Shown one piece after another: positions 45,798-55,540 of a stretch of 64,000 nt of DNA. Numbering within the stretch: the first letter of the stretch is position 1; the number at the start of each line of letters is the position of its first letter. The position numbers were made by a program, and so were the translations under genes. Source of the DNA: Mycocentrospora acerina (lineage: Eukaryota; Ascomycota; Dothideomycetes; Pleosporales); contig JAKUHH010000072.1 in the NCBI GenBank assembly GCA_022701365.1, positions 310,001-374,000 of the forward strand, read 5' to 3'. The notes under the pieces were generated by a model. It was not told where the DNA came from, did not search any database, and saw only the letters and a program-made list of their open reading frames with translations.

Positions 45798-47752
45798 CTA
45801 GTCGAAATGAATACGCCACAACTCTCGGTCAACGCCTGCCTGGAACGAACTCCGCGTGTGCATCGTGGAGATGTTGTCTGAGATGAGGAGATCGCCCTCC
45901 TCCCACGAATGCCAATAGCTCACTCGTCGATCGTGCAGCAGCGATTCCAACACCTCGCAAACGCTCTGGTCGCCATTCTGCATCTCAACATGCGTGGGAT
46001 CAAACCTCGTCTTTTCTTGAGGCCACCTTTCGTGGTATCGAAGACAAGGCCGGTTCGTCGAAGGATGATCTGCTACTAGTGGCAGGTCGTCGATGTGGGA
46101 GTTTCCGAACGACGGTGTGCTCACCGACCAAGTCAGCTGCTTGAGATATTCAAGTGGCTTGTCCTTTGGGAGGTACTGAAACACCAGCCTCGAGGTTGAA
46201 AATAAAGTATAACCAGTGTTTTTGGGGCTCGGTGTTACGGCGGTGAAAAACTGGAACCTGGGTGGTGTAGGGAACAAATACTCGCTTCCATCCTCGCGCG
46301 TTCGCGTTTCCGTCTTGAACATGCCATCAAAATGAAATGGCATCCATTCTTGACTTAGGACGTTGTTTAAGCCTTGGCCCATGGACCCATGATCCTTGAC
46401 CTCCAATACAAGGCCAAACTTCCATGGTGTCGGAACACCCATTTCGTGCGCTTTGGCGACGAAACTCTCGCGATGCTTGGTTCGGGCAAAGCCGCGCAGT
46501 ATCACAGGCGATACATGTTCAGCTAGCTGGCGCACTTTTAACGCATCAATGTCCTCGATGGCAAGTGATTTTGCGCCATTTGTTGGTCGAATCATCAACC
46601 CGGCCGGATATAGCGGCGTGAACGTGACGGCCGTCGCACCCCAGTCGTAGAGGGCCGACTTTTCGCGAAAGTAGGATGGTCTACCGTTTTCGTGCACCAA
46701 CTCCATGTCCTCCATTTGCTCAAACATTTGGCGATGACCACCCAAGACAGTCCCATCTAGCTTGAAGGCGATAGTAGTATGCCAGGGTGTGACGGTATTT
46801 ACCAATGGCAAAACATTGATGGAGATCTTGTCTTCACCCGTAGACGGGTGAATCGACAGTCGGACGTGGTCTGGGAAGTTTTCGCGCAACGCTCGAGCAA
46901 ATGCTTCGCCGCGCTTAAGCATACTTTTCGCAATCTTTTCAACTCCCTTCTTGAACCTCTTCTTTGTGCGGTTTTCTCCAATTGGATACAACTGCACCAG
47001 GTCTAGTTCGAGAAATTTGAGGTATCCGCAGTATGTCAAGACCTTGTTCTGGTCCTTGTTGGCATATGATTCATCTTTCAAGTTGTCCCACCCGTCGCTC
47101 CCATATCGCTTCATCAGCTCCAAACGTATGGACGAAGCTGCGGCGGCATATGTCATATCGTCGAATTCCTCTTGCAGGTGCTCAACGGCTAACAGATCCT
47201 TCAAGCGTGCAAACTCGATGTGATCGTATTTGCGTACTTTTGTAAGCGCGCGGAGCTCTTGTCCATAGTTCCAGACAATGTGGTCTGACACTCCGAGCAA
47301 ATCTACAAACGTCAACATGGAAATGAGGGTAAGCGTCACCGGATCAACTAACCATTGTAAACTAGCCCATCCGAAACAATGACTAACCGAGCACCAGGAC
47401 TGTAAATGTTCTCGACTGCCGCACACAAGCCATTCAGGTGTGCTAATGCCAGATCCTCGGCCTTGTCCGGCAAAGCCCCCAATACCTTGACCTCAGAGTT
47501 GGGACTCTTGAAGGGAAACGCAGGCAGGACCATGCGGACAGGTTTGTTTTGCTTTACAGCGCGGTAAATTATGCCCAGAAATTTCACAGCTCCTTCATCG
47601 CTGCGGTCTACAGCGTCTCTCGGTAAGGGGCTTTTATATCGCATGACGATGTCGAGAATGAGCTGAGATGTCGTGAATACATCATTCTGCATGCTGGTTT
47701 GAGAACTGCCCCCAGGGCTTGAGGGGGTATTGGGATCGAAAAGCAATGGCAT
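45798..47752 (-). CDS. Isocyanide synthase (DIT1/PvcA) fused to TauD-type Fe(II)/2-oxoglutarate dioxygenase
   Basis: Two exons (47752-47353 and 47302-45798; 50-nt intron) give 634 residues. The N-terminal 370 residues are a pyoverdine/dityrosine biosynthesis (DIT1_PvcA) domain, the enzyme class that turns an amino acid amine into an isocyanide. Typical stretches are VRMVLPAFPFKSPN, GARLVIVSDGLVYNDLLGV and MTYAAAASSIRLELMKRYG. The C-terminal part is a TauD/clavaminate-synthase-like dioxygenase. Its iron ligands are HFD in WMPFHFDGMF (about H457/D459) and a distal histidine in NISTMHTRSSF (about H615), followed by the 2-oxoglutarate arginine in LWRIHF. The same domain order is known in Aspergillus IcsA-type enzymes and, as separate proteins, in bacterial PvcA/PvcB. 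All catalytic residues of the dioxygenase are present. It starts head to head with an MFS gene. Confidence 0.9.
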
Positions 47753-48398
47753 GGTGTAGTCTGTGAAGTTGTTGTATGAGATGCAACTAGGGAGTGTTGA
47801 AAAGAAGATCGAATACTGATCGTCTGATATAGAGGTCTGCCTGATCTTTTAGACAACGTCGACATCATTCCGTTTCCACTCGGAACCAAGATTGCTAACA
47901 CGACGTATCTCTTCCGGGCATAATTCCGCACGACAAATTTCTTTGCAGGATCTTTCCTGGTCGCGCAATGAATCGACATGCACCATGCAACACAACCTTG
48001 TGCAGGATGAAAGGATCCACTCAGCGCCGAGGTCAAGAAACAATCCCATTCAGGGAGGCAAACTCAATCAAAGCCAAGCCTTGTAGCCAAGCATGTAATG
48101 GCCTTCCCGATTCATTCAAATCGCCGTTGCGTGGGGATCAGCGGTTACATCCGTCTACGTAACCCTTGTCAAGCCACCAGCTTTCTAGGCTGGCTCAATG
48201 GAGATTTAGAGTGCAGGAACAAAATCCTTCCACTTTCAAGATAACTTCGCCACGACGACAGAGACTGGAAAATACCTAACCCGGATCCGAAACGTTGGTG
48301 GGCCTTTAGATCCCACGTTCAAATCTCGCTCGAACATTGCCCAGCGCTTAAACACAGGACTTGATCTGTTAACCAAAAATTAACCTCACATAGGAAAA
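47753..48398. promoter_or_regulatory. Divergent promoter of the isocyanide synthase and MFS genes
   Basis: 646-bp shared upstream region. I searched by eye for the copper-responsive TTTGCTC-type motif on both strands and did not see it. No other recognised operator. Confidence 0.4.
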
Positions 48399-49752
48399 AT
48401 GGCAGTTGGAGAGAAATCGGCAACCAGCGAGACTTCGCCAAAGCCTGCATCGAGAACCCCTTTGCAAGTTTTACCATGGGTTCAGGTCGTTGCGGGATTC
48501 TTTCTCATGTTCAACTCATGGTGCGTATATTTCTCACGTTTGGCCAAGCACTCTAATAAAGTATAGGGGTCTTATCAATGCCTTTGGAGTTTTCCAGGAG
48601 TACTACACTTTTTTCGACCCGCCGCTTTCGACACCTTCCTCAATCTCATGGATTGGTTCTTTGCAGACGTTTCTGCTGTTAGCATGTGGCTCCGCAACAG
48701 GATCCTTTGTGGATCGAGGCCTCGCGCAGATGATGGCTTTTGCTGGCTGCGTCTTGCTGACACTCGGTCTTGTGTTCACGTCTTTTAGCGGAGAATTCAC
48801 CGACATCCATCGTCCGGTATACTACCAAGTGCTCTTATCACAGGGCATTCTATCCGGATTAGGAATGAGCCTTCTTTTGGTTCCAGCGACCGCCATTGTA
48901 CCAACCTACTTTACGCACAATCGTGCTTTTGCTGTCGGAATCGCCAACACAGGTGCATCGATCGGAGGGATTGTTTATCCAATCCTTACCCGGCGCCTTC
49001 TCGCTACTATAGGATTCAGTTGGTCCATGCGGGCGACTGCGCTGGTCGTCCTCATCACTACTGGCGTTGGTGGCTTGCTTGTGCGCCAACGTTCCGAGTT
49101 GACGCAGAACCCTGCCAAACGTACACTGTATGAATTTAGCTGTTTGAAGGAGCCTGCTTATGCGCTATTCATTGCCGGCATTTTTTTCGCGTTCGCTGGC
49201 CTGTACATACCCTACTTTTACGTGAGTGCATGGGTCCGGGACATTGGATTTCCTCTCAAGGGCCTCGAGGCATACTACCTACTGAGCATCCTCAACGCAG
49301 GGGGGCTGGTTGGCCGCGTCATTCCAAATTTCTTCGCCGACAAGTTTGCTGGAGGTCCGGTCATCACCCAGGCGCTGGCAGCCATTTCTTGCGGCGCACT
49401 GGCAGCAGGCTGGTCGTACATTGAGACATCCTTTGCTGGCCTCATTGTCTGGCTTCTTGCGTACGGGTTCGTAAGCGGAAGTGTCATCAGTTTGATCCCT
49501 GCCAGTGCAGCAACCCTCACGCAGGATATGAGTAGGTTTGGCGGTAGGATAGGAGTGCTGTTTGCGGGAAACGCCGTAGCGAGTTTGATAGGAAACCCTG
49601 TCGCTGGCGCCATCCTGCGAAACACGGGGTCCGGATGGCGAGGACTATCAGGTTATTGCGCTGCATTCAACTTGGCAGCAGGATGTCTGTTGGTGTTGTC
49701 CTGGTGGACTGACGTTCAGGCAAAAAAGAGACGGGCCGATGTAGCGAGATGA
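48399..49752 (+). CDS. MFS transporter, monocarboxylate-porter-like
   Basis: Two exons (48399-48520 and 48567-49752; intron 46 nt) give 435 residues. A short Ser/Pro-rich N-terminus leads directly into helix 1 (LPWVQVVAGFFLMFNSWGLINAFGVFQEYY), whose NSWG-x-x-NxFGVFQxYY pattern is typical of fungal MCT-like MFS proteins. Twelve helices fit, with YFTHNRAFAVGIANTGASIGGIVYPI and NAGGLVGRVIPNFFADK conserved segments. Such transporters are common in secondary-metabolite loci. Divergent placement from the isocyanide synthase across 646 bp suggests co-regulation and export of the product (inference). Confidence 0.92.
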
Positions 49753-50607
49753 ACCAGGCCGAGGTGATTGGTGGCGAGGCTACCAAGGTAGGAAAGATTT
49801 GGCGAAATGACGACAATGGCTAAGTGGCAAGTTGGCTAGACTAGCTCGGAGTATTAGGCACGTAGATTGCAATCAACTTCTCGATTTAATTCAACGAGGC
49901 TGTATGGGGAAGTCGTTTCGGAAGCGTGTTCTCCATGCGGTAGATAGGCCCCGGCCGCCAACCAATAAGCCTGACTAGTTATTCTCTTCAGCCCTGTCAT
50001 CGGCCCACTTCACATAGATGCGGATGCGCCCGTAAAAGTTATCGTGGACGCAGGTTTATGGCGACATGATGCATACTCTACATGCACGGCAAATCATCGG
50101 AATCTTCTCCTACATACTCACGGCCAGTCTCCACCTTCGGCTCGGCCCCTCTCACTTTCCCTTGATGCTATACTTCTAACCTGTTCGATACCGCAGCACC
50201 AACTGCCGAAGTTGTACGATGGTTCGCAGGAGTTTGTTTCACGGCCCACAATACAGTGCGATCCCCGGGAGCTGGGAAAAGTTCGGCCCGCATGCTGTCA
50301 TATCTCGACAAAGCGAAATCCTGCCGACCGATGGCGTCTGGAGGATACTTCTGAATGAGGCAGTTGAGAATTAAATGTGCAAAAAACATGTAGCCAGGCT
50401 CTCTCAAAGCACGTCGGATGTAACATCGGGCTCAGGCAGGGGGTAGGGGAGAATCGGAGAATTGGCAATCGGGGCCATGGCGAGAATTGGAAACGTTGAC
50501 GGTATTATTCCGACATTGAATGATTATTAGGGTAAAAGGCGCGAGCAATGGCCTTTGCACAGCACTCCTCACTTTGATCCTCTTCCCTCTACCACTGAAT
50601 CGAAAAC
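49753..50607. other. Intergenic region
   Basis: 3' side of the MFS gene and promoter of the FAD monooxygenase; no gene recognised. Confidence 0.45.
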
Positions 50608-52566
50608 ATGACTGTTGTGCAAGAACCCACAAACGGCAGTGCGCATGCCAGCACCAACGTACCTGATGAAGAAGTCGATCTGATCATCATTGGAGGTACG
50701 CAAGTTCCACACACCCCCTCCAACAACACCAACCCACCATATATCACTGTCACGTGAATATCCAGCAGCACTCTCCATTCTAACACCCTCCAGCCGGCCC
50801 AACAGGTCTTCTCTCCGCGCTCCTCGCCCGCCAACTCGGCCTATCCGTCTGCGTGCTCGACGCCAAAGAAGGTCCTCTCCGCGTCGGCGGCGCAGACGCC
50901 ATCACCGCCCGCGTCCAGCAATACCTCGAAGTAGCCAGCAACTACGAGAAAGAAAATGGCGGGTCAAAAGACGCAGGAATCCTCGGCGAGCTTCTCAACC
51001 ACGGCGTGAAATGCAGCACAAGCAGCACCTTTGCCGATGGAACCTTCACATCCCGGCAGTCCCACTGGTGGACATCCCTCCCCAACACCTTCTACACCAC
51101 GCTCCTCATGATCGGCCAGCCCTTTATCGAGCGCCACCTCACCACCCACATCGACACGGCAATCCACTACGCCGAGCCCGCGCTGACCTTTTCCCACACC
51201 CTCTCCCCGCCCAGCGTAACCGTCAACACGGCGAAGCGCTCCGTAAAGGGGAGGTTCTGTCTTGCTGCTGATGGAGCGCGGAGCTTCATGCGCCAGGAGC
51301 TGGGTATTGCGTGGGAGGGAGAAAAGCCAAACATGGTGTGGACAGTGCTGGACTGCTGGATCGATACGACGTTTCCGGTGTGCAGGGAGATTGTGACGGG
51401 GCAGGTAGATGGCGAGAGTCGATTGGCGTGGATTCCTAGGTTAGTTGTCCCCTCTTGATTCCTCTGCAGTCTGGAACTTCTTGGTTTGGCTTGACACGAC
51501 ATGACATGAGAAAGATGGTTGTCAGCCCACGCACAAGAAAAAAAACACATTCTAACCTTCCCCACCAGAGAACGCGGCATGCAACGCTTCTACGTCCTCC
51601 TCGACGGAGAAATCACCCAGCAAAAAGCCGAAGACAGCATTCGCCGGCATCTCGCCCCCCACACCATCGACTTCACCCACGTCGAATGGTTCAGCCGCTT
51701 CGAAAGTACGTCTCTCCCCACTCCCCACTCCCAGTTCACCGCCTCTCTAACACCCTCCCACAGTCAAAGAACGCATCGCATCGACCCTCCTCCACCCCAC
51801 CCCCGAAGGCCCCTTCATCCTCGCCGGCGACGCCGCACACGTCCACTCCGTCAACGGCGGCCAAGGCATGAACACGGGCCTCTCCGACGCCTTCAGCCTA
51901 ATCTGGCGCCTCTACTTCACCCTGCGCTTCCCCTCACTCCCAGCCACCATCCACTCCGCCCTCCTCTCAAGCTACCACACAGAGCGCCACGCCACGGCCA
52001 CAAACGTCATCGACGTCGCCGCCCAGCTCGTCCGCAGCACCACCAGCGAAGCAAAGAAATACGTTGCCCTCATCGAGAAAAACGCTGGCTTCATCTCCGG
52101 AATGGGCGTCCGCTACGACGCGCTAAACTCCCCCGCTGTGCGTGAGGGCGAATCCGGAATCTTCAAGGCTGGCTGCCGCGTCCCGGACTTGTGGCTCCAG
52201 GAGGCGGGTACCGGTGCCGAGGGCTCGACCCGCTTGTACGAGCACATTGTCTATGGGCGCTATGTTTTGCTGCTGGTGGGCCTGCCGGGTGAGGCGGTGA
52301 AGAGGTATCAGCCCAAGAGTGGGTTTGCGAGCGTGGTGGCGGTGCGGCCGTTGAAGGGGTTGAGTATTGGAGTTGAGAAGGTGGAGGAGGATGGGTTTGT
52401 GGATGGAGAGGAGGATGTCGCCGGGTGGGAGTGTGCGTTGGTGAAGAAGGGGGAGAGGTTCGCCGTGCTGGTTAGGCCGGATTGCTATGTTGAGGCTGTC
52501 GGGGACGTGGATGATGTGCTGGGGTATGTTGGGGAGAGGCTGCCTGGGTTGATTGATGTGTTGTAG
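50608..52566 (+). CDS. FAD-dependent monooxygenase, phenol 2-monooxygenase-like
   Basis: Hydroxylates aromatic or related substrates with NADPH and oxygen. Four exons (50608-50695, 50794-51439, 51569-51705, 51764-52566) join in frame to 557 residues. The FAD-binding GxGxxG motif is IIIGAGPTGLLSALLA (about residues 27-42). The second FAD motif is FILAGDAAHVHSVNGGQGMNTGLSDAFSL, well conserved. The C-terminal 150 residues, including a PLKGLSIGVEKV stretch and a terminal DCYVEAV strand, match the thioredoxin-like dimerisation domain of phenol hydroxylases. It is somewhat shorter than typical fungal phenol hydroxylases, mainly in the substrate domain. It follows the MFS gene on the same strand, so a tailoring role in the isocyanide locus is possible. 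Confidence 0.9.
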
Positions 52567-52797
52567 AGTGGTTGGTTGGTTATTTGTAGTCTATTGTTAA
52601 ATACCTTGTCATGTATACGACTAAGCTCCTGCATTTTCCGTGTAAACTAGTAATGTGTTTGTTCATCAGGAGTAGCGCCAAGTAGGGGGGAGGGAAAGAC
52701 ATGACTCGACAAAGTTCATATGAAGAGACATGCTTACTGATCTTGATGCGGTGAGCATATATATACATACATAATTTTTTCTACATGGACAAATCGG

Positions 52798-54794
52798 CTA
52801 TCGACGCTGTTCTGCCCTAGCTTCGGCAGCGGGTTCTGTCGTACCATTGCCCGTATCGGCATCCGCAATACTTGCATGCCACGCCTCTCCCCCAGCATCT
52901 GCACTTGCATCTCCAAATGCATCCTTCGCCTCGACAAACGTCTCCCTGAGTTTCCTCTCTACACTCTTGGGCACCGACCCCCCGCTCTTGATTAGATCGC
53001 GGTAGACGGCGACACCGCGCTCGTCGCCCTGCTCCACGCATTTCTTGACGATTTCAGCCCATGTGGCACGGCGGGGATGCATGTCTGTTGGAATGGTGGA
53101 AGTGGAAGTGGCAGCTTGGCCCTGGCTCATCATCTCTTCGTAATACAGCAGCGCGTCGTCCAAGTCGCCGACGTTCAAGCACACCAAGATCAGACGATCG
53201 TACGTTAGCCTATCAGGCTGCACGCCCATGTCAATCATTTCCTCGACGAGAAGCATGGCGACGTCCTTTTTACGCGCAGGTGCACAAAAGGCGAAGAGGA
53301 GGTTGAATGTTGCGGTGTTGGGGCCCGCATGTGCGACGCTGCGGAGCGCTTTGTATATTTCTATTGCTTCGGGAAAGTTTTTGTGAGATATGCTGGCTTG
53401 GATGCAAGCGTTTACTGCGGCGGTGGGGACTTTTTGTCCCGAGGCTTCCAAGTCTTGGAGTAGGTTGAAGGCGAGCATGGGGCGTGTGGGGTTAGCGCGG
53501 AGATACCAATATATGGCGTGGCAGGTGCTGGTGTCAACTTTTATGTTGGCGGAGACCATGATGAGGAGAACAGACAAGGCGGCGGAAAGATCGTCGGCGG
53601 TAATGTAGCATGCCATGAGCAGTTCGTAGTGGTGCGTTGTAAAGGTTGTGTTGCGCGCAGTGAGAGCGCGGAAGACGTCTGTTGCGAGAGGCACATTGCC
53701 TGCTCGTGAGGCAAGAGCCAGGACGAGCAAACATGTGTTTGTCGGGGGATTGAGGTGGCCAGGCTGAACGCGCGTGGTCCAGATAGTGCTTGTTGCGTCA
53801 TGCTGGGAACTTGTTAATATATGATTTTGGAGAGCGTGAAAAAAGGTATTGAACATACCAGTTGTTTCTGCGCTGTTGCATCGAGAAGAGCACCCCACAA
53901 AGCGGCACTCAACTCCACCGCGCTTATCCCACCTGCCAGATCTGCGCGCAGACTAAGCACGTAAGAAGCTTCTTCCACCTCCCCAAACTCAAGAAACATC
54001 CACATGGTCTTGTCAAAGAGCCAGCTCTCAACCCTAACCTTCTTCTTCATCATGTCTTCCAACATCTCCAGCGCCTGCTCAAAGTTCCTTTCCCGTAGCA
54101 GCCCCGCAGCAACAAAGTGATGCCCTCGGTCTGACAACGTAAACCACCTCGACTTCATGTACTCTAGAATCTCCCCGCGAAGAAGGTAGTCTGGATGTAC
54201 GGCCAGAGCTTCCAGCACACACTCGCACCCCCTAGCATCCAACTCGATCTTCCCCAAAGCGCCCATGGATTCATCGACTTGACCCCAAAACCCCATCTCT
54301 TCAAGCACTTTCCGCACCTTGCCTGCCGTTCCGTTGGTCGCGCTCACAAAGCTGTGTAGAATGGCATTGTACATGTCCTTGTTTGGCTTCTCTTGTCTAT
54401 CCTTGATCAGGATGCTATTAATCTTCATGACTTCGTCATAGTGTCCCTTTGCGCCCTCGATACGCAGGTTTTCGTAGAGACGTTGTGTTGGAAGGTGTAC
54501 CAGCGACGGTTTGCCTTTTCGGGGTTCAGACGGCAGATTGCTGGGATGCCGGAGCGTGTTGGAGGAGGATATTCGGGGTTCCTGTTGGGAGAAGAAGAGA
54601 TCCTTGTTTTGCGGTGTCGTGTTGTATGCGCGCAGTTGGCGTCTTGGATATTGTGGGGTGTCATGTCGTTGCGGCGGATTGCGGAGAGCAGCATCGGCTC
54701 CTAGTCGGGCGAGCGTCAAGGGCGAGACATTGTGAGGGAAGCCCGGGCAGAGACATCGCCACAGCGCGTCGTTTACGAATGGGCGTGGTGGCAT
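52798..54794 (-). CDS. Pentatricopeptide-repeat protein, probably mitochondrial
   Basis: Two exons (54794-53859, 53802-52798; intron 56 nt) give 646 residues. The N-terminus is basic and Arg/Leu-rich (FVNDALWRCLCPGFPHNVSPLTLARLG...RRQLRAYNTTP), like a mitochondrial targeting peptide. Helical PPR units follow: YNAILHSFVSATNG, AAGLLRERNFEQALEMLEDMMKKKV, YELLMACYITADDLSAALSVLL, VNACIQASISHKNFPEAIEIYKAL, FNLLFAFCAPARKKDVAMLLVEEMIDMGVQPDRLTYDRLI. PPR proteins bind organellar RNA; the target is unknown. The C-terminus is a disordered Ala/Glu-rich tail. No catalytic domain is seen. Confidence 0.88.
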
Positions 54795-55540
54795 TGACGA
54801 TGGTGTGGTTGAGAGTTATCAAAAAGTTGGAGTACGAGAATCGCAAGGTGCCAAGATTGCAGTGCAGCCGCGGCTGCCAAGACCACGATTAGTAGATTGA
54901 TTAATTAATTGTTTGAAATGAGTTCAACGACTACCATATCAAAGACGAACAAAACTACAAAATTTACCTAAACTATCATCACCTTGGAGGCCTATTCCTT
55001 GCATACATTACACGCAACCAAGGCAAGTTCCATGTCCATGCATGTTTGCGATGCATGGTCTTGCGAAGACACTTTTGAAAACACTTGAATACTTTTTTAT
55101 ATTGCAAACAATTGAATGAACACTTTTACATTCAGACACTTGTATATTATATTCAAACACTTGAAACACACTCATGTTTGATTAACACTCCAACATTTGA
55201 ACAGCGAAGTATTTAATCACCTCAATATTTGAACACCTTAACATGTAAGCACGTGAATATTTAAATACTTCAACATTTGAACACCTTAATGTTGAAACAA
55301 TTCAATATTTAAAAAGTCAAGTATTCAAACACTTCAACACTTTAATTTCTCAAATCTAATAATCCGCGAGGCGAACGAGTAGAGGGTATCTAAAAAAAAG
55401 TTTCAAGACTGTGGAGCGAAATCTCCACTCGGAAAACTCACTTCACCTCAACGATGCGTAGCCAGAGTCCAACCGTTGAAGGCTACCCAAATTATTTTTA
55501 TAATAAAAAACAATGTTGAAAACAGCAAGTCCCTATGCTC
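54795..55540. other. Intergenic region holding a degenerate tandem repeat
   Basis: Between the 5' end of the PPR gene and the 3' end of the CDP-diacylglycerol synthase gene. The tandem repeat at 55068-55352 is listed separately; the rest is AT-rich. Confidence 0.5.
55068..55352. repeat. Degenerate tandem repeat, about 16-bp unit
   Basis: Roughly 16-18 diverged copies of a unit close to CAACATTTGAACACTT. The clearest copies are around 55222-55285 (CAATATTTGAACACCT, GAATATTTAAATACTT, CAACATTTGAACACCT). Differences among copies are mostly C/T and A/G changes plus small indels. Confidence 0.75.

Noticed and set aside
47753..48398. Copper-response (Mac1/MacA-type) site in the ICS promoter
   Set aside because: I looked for TTTGCTC on both strands by eye and did not find it; copper control is therefore not claimed from sequence.
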